Of a stretch of 23,917 nucleotides of DNA, positions 8,171-16,524 are shown piece by piece. The stretch spans positions 1 through 23,917 of the forward strand of contig CAYSDY010000011.1 in assembly GCA_964429995.1 (NCBI GenBank), read 5' to 3'. The stretch comes from UBA583 sp964429995 (GTDB lineage: Archaea; Nanobdellota; Nanobdellia; Woesearchaeales; UBA583). The position numbers and the translations under genes are program-made. Positions within the stretch are counted from its first letter, which is position 1. Each line of letters starts with the position of its first letter. The notes below the pieces were generated by a model that worked only from the letters and a program-made list of their open reading frames with translations, did not search any database and had not been told where the DNA came from.

Positions 8171-8572
8171 TTATCTTATTATGTTTATATTGCTGTTTAT
8201 TATGTCATCATTAATCATTAATGAATACTCATGATTTGCAAGAGTATTGTTTATACAATCGCTTACATCTATTATGTTTATACCTAATGATAGATTTATA
8301 TCTTCTGCAATGCACTGATTTTCATCTACGAATATGTATCTTATGTTATAATTGTTCTTGTAATTATTTTTTATGTAAAGATTGTTGCTTTCTATACCTA
8401 AAACATTAAGATTGATATTTTTATTTGATTTATAATTTTCTTCAACATCTTGAAACGAATAAAGTATTTTGTCCATCACCCAATAATTTAAAATAAAAAA
8501 CAGAACTATTACTGCAAGAAGTATTAAAAGAACACCAATTGGTGCACTTAATGATTTTTTTGTATGTATCAT
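8171..8572 (-). CDS. Small pilin-like membrane-anchored exported protein
   Basis: 133 residues. The N-terminus has basic residues followed by SLSAPIGVLLILLAVIVL and more hydrophobic residues up to about 30. This resembles archaeal type IV pilin/archaellin class III leaders (K-K-x-(L/I/V)-S-x-P-I-G followed by a helix). The remaining 100 residues are Asn- and Ile-rich, probably beta-structured, with two cysteines about 20 residues apart (QCIAED, SDCINN) that could form a disulfide. That fits the DsbA-like gene two transcription units away. It is the first gene of an operon with the radical SAM and DUF457 genes. The TATA box at 8592-8603 predicts a leaderless mRNA. The pilin assignment is moderate; it may simply be a signal-anchored protein. 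Confidence 0.6.
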   Translation of the reverse strand: MIHTKKSLSAPIGVLLILLAVIVLFFILNYWVMDKILYSFQDVEENYKSNKNINLNVLGIESNNLYIKNNYKNNYNIRYIFVDENQCIAEDINLSLGINIIDVSDCINNTLANHEYSLMINDDIINSNINIIR

Positions 8573-8591
8573 AATTATTTATGATTGAACT

Positions 8592-8603
8592 GATTTATAA
8601 AAT
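8592..8603 (-). promoter_or_regulatory. TATA box for the pilin-like operon
   Basis: TTTTATAAATCA on the minus strand, centred about 26 nt before the ATG at 8572. It lies just after the end of rpoA'', marking a new transcription unit. Confidence 0.45.
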
Positions 8604-8633
8604 TTACCACAAAGTAAATTTGAAAATTAATTT

Positions 8634-9785
8634 TTAAAGTTTTTTTACAGCTATTTTTGGAATTCCAGTTCCAACTTTTACAATCTGATTTGTCATAACA
8701 TTCTCACTTATTGTGTTTAATTCATTACTTTCATTTTGCAGTGCACCGTTTGATATGTGCTTTAGGGTTGTTTCAAAAGATGCTCTTGTTAAAACATTTT
8801 GTTTATCTATTACAATTCCATATCTTGTCATACCATTTACTTCTCCAGACTGGCACATTATGTCAGCAACCAATATAACATGTCTTTCGTTTATACTAAG
8901 ACCTTGCGATTTTACAACTTCCATGAACTCTTTTATGATTGTCTCACGTGCTGCTTCAATTCCAAATATGCCCTCAACTTCTTTTATGTCGTTACAATAA
9001 AGTCTGTAGGTATCAACTTCTTCTATGTTCATTACCTGCCTTAATGCTGTTCCAGTTGTAAGTATAACCAATTCATTCCCTTCTTTCATTAATGTAACAT
9101 CCTTTATGCCTTTTATTCCAAAAACTATTGATTTTAAGGCTATCTCTTTTATTGACATTAAATCTTTTAATGTTGATGAACTTGTACCTTTTATCTTTAT
9201 CTTGCTTGATTCAATTATTTTAGCACTTTTTTTTATTTTCCTGTCTAGTAATGATATTAATGAATCAACTTCTATATCTAATTTTTCAAGTTTCTCTGTA
9301 TCAAGATCTATCATTACTACTTTGTTCTCAACATCTATGTCTGTATCTGTTGCAAATTCTTCAAGTTCAGTTGACTTTATTTTTGATGCAACTAACTTAA
9401 AGGCTTCCATGTCAAGATTAAGTTCTTTTTTAAGGTATATCTTCATCATTGGACCTTCAATGTTTTTTTTTGCATCAAGTATTTCAATCAATCGTGGTAA
9501 ACCTTCAATGGATTGAGAAGCAACACCTGCAAAGTGGAATGTGTTTAATGTCATCTGTGTGGATGGTTCTCCTACTGATTGTGCTGTTATTACTCCTATG
9601 GCTTCGTTTGGATTTATTAATGAATCGTAATATTCATGTTTTAGGTTTTCCAAAACCATGTTCAATTGCTTTTCTGTTATATCAGAAGGTAGATATTGTT
9701 TTGCATTCTCTATTATGTATTCTGGAAAATCCTTATTTTTTGAAAGGAAATCTGACATTATATCATTTGTTTTATTTTTGGCCAT
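8634..9785 (-). CDS. rpoA2: RNA polymerase subunit A'' (Rpo1C)
   Basis: 383 residues, the C-terminal part of the largest RNA polymerase subunit, separate in archaea. The trigger-loop region EPSTQMTLNTFHFAG is at 73-87, preceded by NPNEAIGVITAQSVG. MTRYGI, SFETTLKHI and the terminal segment NQIVKVGTGIPKIAVKK-like tail match the jaw/cleft end of A''. Length is usual for a free A''. It is the last gene of the rpo operon, one base after the rpoA' stop. The expected archaeal followers (L30e, NusA-like, S12, S7) are absent; instead, a pilin-like gene with its own promoter follows. Confidence 0.96.
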   Translation of the reverse strand: MAKNKTNDIMSDFLSKNKDFPEYIIENAKQYLPSDITEKQLNMVLENLKHEYYDSLINPNEAIGVITAQSVGEPSTQMTLNTFHFAGVASQSIEGLPRLIEILDAKKNIEGPMMKIYLKKELNLDMEAFKLVASKIKSTELEEFATDTDIDVENKVVMIDLDTEKLEKLDIEVDSLISLLDRKIKKSAKIIESSKIKIKGTSSSTLKDLMSIKEIALKSIVFGIKGIKDVTLMKEGNELVILTTGTALRQVMNIEEVDTYRLYCNDIKEVEGIFGIEAARETIIKEFMEVVKSQGLSINERHVILVADIMCQSGEVNGMTRYGIVIDKQNVLTRASFETTLKHISNGALQNESNELNTISENVMTNQIVKVGTGIPKIAVKKL

Positions 9786-9786
9786 T

Positions 9787-12378
9787 TTATTTTTTGCAAC
9801 TCCTTAATGTATTTTCTATTATACCTTTTATATCAAAGTCTCCACTCACTGTTTTTGCTACATCAATTCCATCAACCCCATATTTAAACTGAACTATTGA
9901 ACCATTTTCTGTTCTTACAGATAAATCCTGTGCTACCACAAGATCAAGCATTGCTGTTGCCATTCTTCTGTAAAGGTAACCTGTTCTTGGTGTTCTTAAG
10001 GCAGTATCAACAAGACCATCTCTTCCTGTAATGTTTCCTATGAATACTTCGTATGGTTTTAAACCTTTTCTTAATGCACTTTTAATGTATCCTCTTGGAA
10101 TTGGGCTTATATCGTGTTCCTTAAAGCATGATAATGTTCTATTTTTGTATCCTCTTTTAATTCTTGAACCTCTTAAAGCCTGTTGACCTAATCCTGTATG
10201 CATCTGTACAACACTCATAACCTTACCCATGGCACCTCCTTTTACCATCTCCATTGTTCCACTTTTAGGATCCAAATCTTTTTGAATTATTTTCATAGAC
10301 TCATCCCTTATTGAATTAAGAAGCTGTAATATTTTTATTTCTAATGTCTGCTCCATATTCATACCAGTAAGTCTTTCAAGTTTTCCCTTGTTATAATCTG
10401 AAATTAATTTATCAATTTCACTAAATACAGAAGTGTTTATTCTATTTACATCTTCTTCTACTTTTTTTGGAATGTCAAAATCTCCCATTGATACTGTAAA
10501 TCCTCTTTGGGCCAAAACTTTAATACCCATATTAAAAATGTATCTTATTATTTTTAAAACATCATCAACATGATAGTTTTTGTGAAGATACCTTAACAAT
10601 ACTCCTCCTCCATCTCCTATCAGTTTTTTATCAATTACTCCAGATATTAATTTTCCATTCTCAATTATTACCTGACCATTTCTACCCTCTCCAACAAAAT
10701 TTAAATTTTCAGGTAATATCATTGAAAATATTTCATCACCTGTAAATTCTTTTTTTCCTGATTCAATCCTTTCTATTTCTCTAAAGCCTATAGAAAAAAG
10801 CAAATCTATTGCAGATTCTCTTGAATATTTCTTTTCTTTGTCAGAGGTTAATACGTATAATCCTGTTATTGCATCCTGTATACATCCAATAACAGCATCA
10901 CCTGATGCAGGAGATATAAGCTGATGCTTTACATCCATTATTTTTTCAACTTCTTGTCTTGCTTCTAGTGTCTGTGGCATGTGCAAATTCATTTCATCAC
11001 CATCAAAATCAGCATTAAAAGGCTTACATATACCTGGATTAATTGAAAATGTCTGAATTGGAAGTACTTTTACAACTAATCCCATCATTGATAATTTATG
11101 AAGTGATGGTTGACGGTTAAATACTACGCTATCCCCATCTAACATATGCCTTTCAACTATGCATCCTGGGAAAACATCTTCTAGTAAAACATCTATTATC
11201 TCTGGAACTATTTTTTTTTTATGTCCTTGAAGGTTTATTATATAGTTTGCTCCAGGATAATTTAAAGGTCCATTTTTTACCAAACTTTTCAAAAAATCTA
11301 TATTGTCTTGTGTAACTTTTTCTGTTACTGTTAATCTTTTTGCAACAACTAATGGTACTCCTACCTCATTAAGATTAAGCCTTGGATCTGGGGATATAAC
11401 AGTTCTTGCTGAATAGTTAACTCTTTTTCCTATAAGATTGTTTCTTATGATTCCTTTTTTTCCCTTGATTCTTTCTGCAATTGACTTTAATGGATCACCA
11501 TTTCTGTGCCTTGCTGGAGGTAAACCTGAAATAGTATTATCCATGTATGTTGATATGTGATATTGTAATAAATCCCATACATCTTCAATAATTGTTTCAG
11601 GAACACCTACTAAAAGATGCTCGTGTAATCTTTGGTTTGCCCTTATTATGTCTGTTAATTTATGTGTAAGATCATCTTCTGATCTTTGTCCGCTTTGAAG
11701 TGTTATTGTTGAACGCATTGATACTGGAGGAATTGGCAGAATTGTTATAAGTAACCATTCTGGCCTTGTGTTTTTTAAGTTTAATATTGGAAGATCTGAG
11801 TCTATTATATTTTCAAATCTAAACCTTATCTCTGTAGTAAGAAGCCTTTTTTTATCTCCTTCTGTAAAAACATAAACACTTGATTTGTCAAGTTTTATCT
11901 GATCTTGTTTAGCACCACAATGAGGACATGTTTTAACTTTTGATATTCCTGAAATGAAACGACTGTAAAACTTGGCAAATTTATCATTTGACATATTCTC
12001 TTCTGCTTCTTTTAACATCTTGATACTTTCTTGTATTTTATCCTCTTCAAGAAGCACTCTAAAGCATTCACTACATGTTGATTGAAGTATCCTTGAAATA
12101 TGATCTATAAATAGAACATTTAACACTGGTCTTGCAAGTTCTAAATGACCAAAATGTCCTTCACAATCTTTATATCCCTGTTTACATGTTCTACATCTTA
12201 ATCCAGGTTCTATAACTCCCATTCTTATGTCCATAAGACCCCCTTCTACAGGAAAACCATATTTATCATATATTTCAGGTGTGATTACTTTTACAACACT
12301 CTGCTTAAGTATGTCTTTTGGAGATAAAACCGAATATGTTATTTTATTAATCCTTTTTGTTATATTTTTCTTTTCCAT
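9787..12378 (-). CDS. rpoA1: RNA polymerase subunit A' (Rpo1N)
   Basis: 863 residues, N-terminal part of the largest subunit. It carries the absolutely conserved catalytic Mg-binding motif NADFDGD at 455-461. N-terminal zinc-ligand clusters include CRTCKQGYKDCEGHFGH and CPHCGAK. Other family blocks are RHRNGDPLKSI, GKKGIIRNNLIGKRVNYSARTVISPDP, FNRQPSLHKLSMMG, and the bridge-helix part near the C-terminus (GRDGLVDTALRTPRTGYLYRRM). It forms the active site with B'. Located 2 nt after rpoB' and 1 nt before rpoA'', so the A'/A'' split is a normal gene boundary, not a frameshift. Confidence 0.97.
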   Translation of the reverse strand: MEKKNITKRINKITYSVLSPKDILKQSVVKVITPEIYDKYGFPVEGGLMDIRMGVIEPGLRCRTCKQGYKDCEGHFGHLELARPVLNVLFIDHISRILQSTCSECFRVLLEEDKIQESIKMLKEAEENMSNDKFAKFYSRFISGISKVKTCPHCGAKQDQIKLDKSSVYVFTEGDKKRLLTTEIRFRFENIIDSDLPILNLKNTRPEWLLITILPIPPVSMRSTITLQSGQRSEDDLTHKLTDIIRANQRLHEHLLVGVPETIIEDVWDLLQYHISTYMDNTISGLPPARHRNGDPLKSIAERIKGKKGIIRNNLIGKRVNYSARTVISPDPRLNLNEVGVPLVVAKRLTVTEKVTQDNIDFLKSLVKNGPLNYPGANYIINLQGHKKKIVPEIIDVLLEDVFPGCIVERHMLDGDSVVFNRQPSLHKLSMMGLVVKVLPIQTFSINPGICKPFNADFDGDEMNLHMPQTLEARQEVEKIMDVKHQLISPASGDAVIGCIQDAITGLYVLTSDKEKKYSRESAIDLLFSIGFREIERIESGKKEFTGDEIFSMILPENLNFVGEGRNGQVIIENGKLISGVIDKKLIGDGGGVLLRYLHKNYHVDDVLKIIRYIFNMGIKVLAQRGFTVSMGDFDIPKKVEEDVNRINTSVFSEIDKLISDYNKGKLERLTGMNMEQTLEIKILQLLNSIRDESMKIIQKDLDPKSGTMEMVKGGAMGKVMSVVQMHTGLGQQALRGSRIKRGYKNRTLSCFKEHDISPIPRGYIKSALRKGLKPYEVFIGNITGRDGLVDTALRTPRTGYLYRRMATAMLDLVVAQDLSVRTENGSIVQFKYGVDGIDVAKTVSGDFDIKGIIENTLRSCKK

Positions 12379-12380
12379 TT

Positions 12381-14186
12381 TTAATCAAAGAAAATGTCTT
12401 TTGTGTCAAATGACGGATTTATCCCCATTGACTTTAATTCGTTCATAAATAATTTGAACGCATAAACCAATTCAACTTCATCAAATCTGCTACAACCACA
12501 TATAGGACATTTGTTTCTGTAATTGAAAAGGAATGGATCTGCTAAATAACCACAACCCTTACATACTAATGCTGTTGTACTATCTGCTGAAAACCTTTCT
12601 TTAAGAAGTAATGATGCACCATGAGATATAAGAGCATCTTTTTCCATTTCTCCTAGTTTTAATCCTCCTCCTCTTAATCTTCCTTCTGCTGGCTGTCTTG
12701 TCAATAATTGTACAGGACCTGTTCCTCTTGCCTGTATCTTATTTTCAACCTGATGTTTTAATCTTAAGTAATAAAGAGATCCTATATATATTTCAACTTC
12801 CATCTTCTTACCAGTTTTAGGATTGTACATCACTTCTGTACCATTAGGGTTAAAACCAAAATCTGATAATTGAGATCTTAAATCATCAATAGATCTACCA
12901 TCAAAAGCTGTTCCATCTATAAATTCACCTGATAATGCACCAACTTTTCCTGCAAGTACTTCCATTACATGAGAAACTGTCTTACGACCAGGAATTGAGT
13001 GTGGTGAAAATATAAGATCTGGAATAGTTCCATTCTCTGTAAATGGCATATCAACACCATCAAAAATACCACCAATTACTCCTTTCTGACCATGTCTGGA
13101 TGCAAATTTATCACCAACTATAGGACTTCTTTGAGTTCTTAAAGACACATTGATTTCTTTGTCACCATCTGAGTTTTCTATTATATGAACCGCGGAAACA
13201 ACTCCATATTCTTCTTCTTTTAATGTTAAGGAAGAATCAACATTAAGATTTATCATCTGTCCAAAACCTTCTATTTCTTCTATAAATCGCGGAGGACTTA
13301 TTTTTCCTATAAGTGCATCTGATCCTGTAACATTTTGACCCAAAAATATGATTCCATCCTCTTCTAAATATTTATAACTATCCTCAAATCCGTATCCTTT
13401 GATATCTTTTGTTGGAATACATACCCTATCCTGTAATCCACCAGGATATTTTATCTCAGATGTAACATGCTTTTTATAGAAAAATGATCTTTGCATTCCT
13501 CTTTCTATTGAAGATCTGTTAAGTATTAAACCATCCTCCATGTTATAACCCTCATAACTCATGATTGCAACAACAAGATTTTGACCTGCTGGATGATTTT
13601 TAAAATTTAACATATCATAAACAAATGTTTCAACTATTGGTCTTTGCGGATAAACAAGACTGTTTTTGTCAGTTTCTATCCTCTTTCTAAAATTTAATGC
13701 ATATGTTCCAACAGCTTGTTTTATTGTTTTTTGACCTCTCATAAGCCTTGATGGTTCATCAAAATCTGAAAAAGGAACTTGAGATGTGTTAAGACCAAAC
13801 ATTGTTATTGGAGAAATCTCAAGGTGTGTATGCTCTACTGTCAGTTCATCTTTTGAAAAAGCAACATACGAATTTTCTTCTTCTTTTGCATCAAGATATT
13901 CTAAATATCCGTTCATTACAAGATTTTCGTATGTCATCTGGTTTTGTTTTAATTTTTTTATAGTATCGTCTGTTACTTTTGGAACACCATTTTCAACCAC
14001 TATAAGAGGTCTTCTTACACGCCCTTCTGTTGAATCTATATGTACATAGTCAAGATCTTTGTCGTAGTAAATATTACAAATCTTATCTATCTTTCCTGCT
14101 CTTCTTGATTCTTTGAAATTTTTGATAAATTTTTCAGAATTATCACAATTCCCAACATAAATATCGTTACAAAATACTTCGCCCAT
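12381..14186 (-). CDS. rpoB1: RNA polymerase subunit B' (Rpo2C)
   Basis: 601 residues, C-terminal part of the second-largest subunit. Visible blocks are GYNMEDGLILNRSSIERG, GDKFASRHGQKGVIGGI, SPHSIPGRKTVSHVMEVLAGK, RGTGPVQLLTRQPAEGRLRGGGLKLGEMEKD and SHGASLLLKERF, together covering the hybrid-binding and switch regions. A C-terminal zinc-binding cluster has Cys at about 542, 545, 560 and 563 (CKGC and CPIC). It begins 2 nt after rpoB'' ends. Splitting of B into B' and B'' is known in several archaeal lineages, including many methanogens and haloarchaea. Both halves look complete here. Confidence 0.96.
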   Translation of the reverse strand: MGEVFCNDIYVGNCDNSEKFIKNFKESRRAGKIDKICNIYYDKDLDYVHIDSTEGRVRRPLIVVENGVPKVTDDTIKKLKQNQMTYENLVMNGYLEYLDAKEEENSYVAFSKDELTVEHTHLEISPITMFGLNTSQVPFSDFDEPSRLMRGQKTIKQAVGTYALNFRKRIETDKNSLVYPQRPIVETFVYDMLNFKNHPAGQNLVVAIMSYEGYNMEDGLILNRSSIERGMQRSFFYKKHVTSEIKYPGGLQDRVCIPTKDIKGYGFEDSYKYLEEDGIIFLGQNVTGSDALIGKISPPRFIEEIEGFGQMINLNVDSSLTLKEEEYGVVSAVHIIENSDGDKEINVSLRTQRSPIVGDKFASRHGQKGVIGGIFDGVDMPFTENGTIPDLIFSPHSIPGRKTVSHVMEVLAGKVGALSGEFIDGTAFDGRSIDDLRSQLSDFGFNPNGTEVMYNPKTGKKMEVEIYIGSLYYLRLKHQVENKIQARGTGPVQLLTRQPAEGRLRGGGLKLGEMEKDALISHGASLLLKERFSADSTTALVCKGCGYLADPFLFNYRNKCPICGCSRFDEVELVYAFKLFMNELKSMGINPSFDTKDIFFD

Positions 14187-14188
14187 TT

Positions 14189-15661
14189 TTATAGTCTCCT
14201 TAAACCTATTTTTTCTAAATCATCTAAAAGCCTTTTTTCATCTATTGTTTCAAATGTAGTTGTTGCCATTAATGCTAAATTTTTCCTAAGACCGATAGAA
14301 TGTCCTTCTGGAGTTTCAACAGGGCATAAACGTCCATAATGTGTTGGATGTAACTCTCTTGCTGAAAAGTTTTCCTGAGAAGTACTTAAAGGAGAAACTA
14401 TTCTTGTCAAGTGAGATAACATATCAAAATAATTTTCTCTTTTAAGATATTGTGCTACTCCTCTTCTTCCATCAGACCATGTTCCAAGTGCAAGTGCACT
14501 GTTTATTTTTTGTGTTAATAATTGTTCTCTTATTATTATTTTCATGGATGAGAATCTTCCTCTTTTAATCATTCTTTGAAAGTTTGTAAGTATATCAATT
14601 ATCAATTCATTAAAATTACTTGAAAATAAAAGCTCAAATAATTGTCCTACAAGTTTAACTCTTTTGTTTCCGTAATGATCTTTATCATCAATTGTTGCCT
14701 CATTAGTTATTGCCTTGTAATATCTTTTAAACAATTTACATATAAGTTGGGCTTTTTTTATCCTGTCTTCATCTGTTATACCAGCATGTGGCAATATGAA
14801 ATTGTTTATGTAAAAAGATACCCTATCGTTTTTCTCTTTTGAATTACCTATAAGATTAAATCTTTTAGCAAGAACTTCTATAGCCTCTTCTTCAGTCTGT
14901 ATAGATGAATATTCTGATAATTGGAAAATTATATTAGAATCCATTATTCCTATATTATCCATGATTTCCTTATCTTTTGTCATTCCTAGGGCTTTTATAA
15001 GTAAAAAAATTGGAATTTCTCTAAAATTTCCAAATGTATAAGTATAAGATGCATCCTTGTTTTTCTTTATTTCCTGAAGGCTCTTGTAAACTCCTCTTTC
15101 TGAGAACATCCTTCCAACAAGTTCTGAATCAGCATCACTTCTGTCTATAAAAAATTTATTTAATGCAAGATCTTCTATAAGTACAACTACCTTTTCTGTA
15201 CCATTTACTATAAAATATCCACCCGGCTCTTCTGGATCTTCATCAAGTTTTATCAATTCATCATAACTTTTACCTTTTAAAACACATCTGTTAGATTTGA
15301 TCATTATTGGCATTTTTGCTATTTGAACTTCAAACTCTTCTTTTTGGCTACCAATCATAGTACTTATTGTAAGATATAGTGGAGCACCATATGTAAGTCC
15401 TCTTGTTCTTGATATTGCAGGAGTTAAAATTGTTCTTGAACCATCAACTTCTATATATTCTGGATCTCCTAAACGAACCCCTTCAATTTTCAAATTAACC
15501 TCATCATATACTTCCAAAAGATATTCAGGAATATCCTCTCTTCTGAAGTTCATTATTATCTCTTTTAACCTTTTCTCTATGAAATAGTTGTATGAATTGA
15601 TCTGACTTTCAACAATACTATGTTCTCTAAAGTATGACCTGATAATTTCCTTATAATCCAT
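14189..15661 (-). CDS. rpoB2: RNA polymerase subunit B'' (Rpo2N)
   Basis: 490 residues, N-terminal part of the second-largest subunit. The start has the typical QINSYNYFIEKRLKEII segment. Later blocks include GYFIVNGTEKVVVLIEDL, KRVKLVGQLFELLF, ALALGTWSDGRRGVAQYLKRENYFDMLSHL (fork/lobe region) and, near the C-terminus, ELHPTHYGRLCPVETPEGHSIGLRKNLAL. The break with B' falls just after this last block, as in other split archaeal B subunits. Located 1 nt after rpoH and 2 nt before rpoB', in a single operon. Confidence 0.96.
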   Translation of the reverse strand: MDYKEIIRSYFREHSIVESQINSYNYFIEKRLKEIIMNFRREDIPEYLLEVYDEVNLKIEGVRLGDPEYIEVDGSRTILTPAISRTRGLTYGAPLYLTISTMIGSQKEEFEVQIAKMPIMIKSNRCVLKGKSYDELIKLDEDPEEPGGYFIVNGTEKVVVLIEDLALNKFFIDRSDADSELVGRMFSERGVYKSLQEIKKNKDASYTYTFGNFREIPIFLLIKALGMTKDKEIMDNIGIMDSNIIFQLSEYSSIQTEEEAIEVLAKRFNLIGNSKEKNDRVSFYINNFILPHAGITDEDRIKKAQLICKLFKRYYKAITNEATIDDKDHYGNKRVKLVGQLFELLFSSNFNELIIDILTNFQRMIKRGRFSSMKIIIREQLLTQKINSALALGTWSDGRRGVAQYLKRENYFDMLSHLTRIVSPLSTSQENFSARELHPTHYGRLCPVETPEGHSIGLRKNLALMATTTFETIDEKRLLDDLEKIGLRRL

Positions 15662-15662
15662 T

Positions 15663-15887
15663 TTATTTTATAACAACCCTATAATAATAGTTTTTACCTG
15701 CAAAACTATTCCTCTCAATTTCTATCACATCGGTTTCTGATACTTTCATATCTGATAATGACGGATCTTTTATTTTTATAAAAGGCAATTTATATACACT
15801 TGATAAATTATGTTTCTTTAATAGAACATCGATTTCTTCTTGCGAAATCTTACGTTGCTTTGGCATTAAAAAATTTGCTGTTTCCAT
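15663..15887 (-). CDS. rpoH: RNA polymerase subunit H (Rpo5)
   Basis: 74 residues, the usual length of the archaeal Rpb5 C-terminal-domain homologue. KISQEEIDVLLKKHNL is followed by YKLPFIKIKDPSL, ETDVIEIERNSFAGKNYYYRVV, matching the LPxIxxxDP and GDVIxIxRxSxTAGxxxYYRxV family blocks. First gene of the rpo operon. No convincing TATA box lies at the right distance upstream. The 43 nt up to tRNA-Lys contains only T-tracts and a weak AGGT in front of the ATG, so transcription may come through the tRNA cluster. Confidence 0.95.
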   Translation of the reverse strand: METANFLMPKQRKISQEEIDVLLKKHNLSSVYKLPFIKIKDPSLSDMKVSETDVIEIERNSFAGKNYYYRVVIK

Positions 15888-15930
15888 TGTTACCTAAAAT
15901 AATTTTTTTACAAAAAAGCTTTCTTTCGAA

Positions 15931-16004
15931 CGAGCCGTACGGGATTCGAACCCGCGACACCTAGATTAAAAGTCTAGTGCTCTACCAGACTGAGCTAACG
16001 GCTC
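15931..16004 (-). tRNA. tRNA-Lys (UUU)
   Basis: A full cloverleaf can be read on the minus strand. The acceptor GAGCCGT pairs with ACGGCTC and the discriminator is G. The anticodon stem CTAGA/TCTAG encloses loop CTTTTAA (anticodon TTT), and the T-arm is CGGGTTCGAATCCCG. CCA is not encoded. It is 4 nt from tRNA-Asp and 43 nt before rpoH on the same strand. Confidence 0.95.
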
Positions 16005-16008
16005 AAAA

Positions 16009-16083
16009 CGCCCAAGCCGGGATTTGAACCCGGGTCTTTGCCTCGACAGGGCAAAATGATAGGCCGGACTACACTACTTGGGC
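16009..16083 (-). tRNA. tRNA-Asp (GUC)
   Basis: The acceptor GCCCAAG pairs with CTTGGGC and the discriminator is G, as expected for Asp. The anticodon stem TTGCC/GGCAA encloses loop CTGTCGA (anticodon GTC). The T-arm is CCGGGTTCAAATCCCGG. No intron and no encoded CCA. Middle gene of the three-tRNA cluster. Confidence 0.95.
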
Positions 16084-16109
16084 TTTTTTACAGATATGCT
16101 ATTATTAGA

Positions 16110-16244
16110 TCCCAACACCCGGATTTGAACCGGGAACCTGTCGGTATCTGCACCCGACAAATCGCTGTCATCAGTTCATCCCAATCAATTGGATCAGTCA
16201 CATAGATTCTACAGCCGACCGCTCTACCGTTGAGCTATGTTAGG
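16110..16244 (-). tRNA. tRNA-Tyr (GUA) with a 63-nt intron
   Basis: The acceptor CCTAACA pairs with TGTTGGG and the discriminator is A. C1-G72 and A73 are the tyrosine identity pattern in archaea. The anticodon stem GTCGG/CCGAC encloses loop CTGTAGA once the intron (16146-16208) is removed between bases 37 and 38. A canonical bulge-helix-bulge can be drawn: loop bases CTGT pair with intron GCAG, the three-base bulges are AG|A and AT|A, and the inner helix is ATCT/GGGT. The splice positions therefore agree with archaeal endonuclease rules. The promoter lies at 16277-16290. Confidence 0.93.
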
Positions 16245-16276
16245 GCGAATAGTCTGATAATTTATTTAATGGGTAT

Positions 16277-16290
16277 CTCTTTATAAGCCT
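16277..16290 (-). promoter_or_regulatory. BRE/TATA box for the tRNA-Tyr/Asp/Lys cluster
   Basis: On the minus strand the sequence AGGCTTATAAAGAG follows a purine-rich GAAAGG (BRE-like). It is centred about 39 nt before tRNA-Tyr, so transcription would start at about 16257 with a 5' leader of about 13 nt. It may also drive rpoH and the rpo operon. Confidence 0.5.
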
Positions 16291-16390
16291 TTCGTTTTGT
16301 TTAAAATGTTCTTAAAGTTGCTTAAAAGTTATATATTAATCCGTTATCAAAAAAGTGTAAAAATTATTATCCATGAAACAGACTACAAAG

Positions 16391-16403
16391 TTTTATATAT
16401 TTT
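16391..16403 (+). promoter_or_regulatory. Strong TATA box in the gene-free region
   Basis: TTTTATATATTTT preceded by CAAAG (BRE-like) on the plus strand. No protein gene follows within range. Predicted start is at about 16422, at the beginning of a set of potential hairpins. Confidence 0.4.
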
Positions 16404-16421
16404 AAGTTTGTTGATTAATCA

Positions 16422-16524
16422 GTGGTGTGATGTCAATACCTAAGGCATGCATCAGTTACAAAAAAGCTTTCAAGACTTAAAGTGCACTTTTCTGCCAATG
16501 CAGTTAATTGCACTAAAATATTTT
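16422..16524 (+). ncRNA. Candidate structured small RNA
   Basis: The 460 nt between tRNA-Tyr and the SecB-like gene have no credible protein gene. About 26 nt after a strong TATA box begins a stretch that can fold. TGATG (16428-16432) pairs with CATCA (16450-16454), and CTTT (16468-16471) can pair with AAAG (16479-16482). Then GTGCA (16483-16487) pairs with TGCAC (16509-16513), enclosing a five-by-five internal loop and CTGC/GCAG (16492-16495/16500-16503). Just past that helix is a T5 tract at 16521-16525 that could terminate transcription. No known family (SRP RNA, RNase P, C/D or H/ACA guide) is recognised. Base pairing was read by eye only. Confidence 0.3.

Noticed and set aside
8713..9516. 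Long opposite-strand open frames inside rpoA''
   Set aside because: They are antisense shadows of a clearly conserved gene; their products are Ser/Phe-rich with no motif and no promoter.
8634..15661. Splits A'/A'' and B'/B'' as frameshifted genes
   Set aside because: Each junction has a clean stop and a start 1-2 nt later at the known archaeal split points, and all motifs are present.
16422..16470. C/D-box guide RNA in the gene-free region
   Set aside because: A GTGATGT box C-like motif is present on the plus strand but no CUGA box D follows at a suitable distance. The minus strand has TGATG and CTGA but no clear C'/D' pair.
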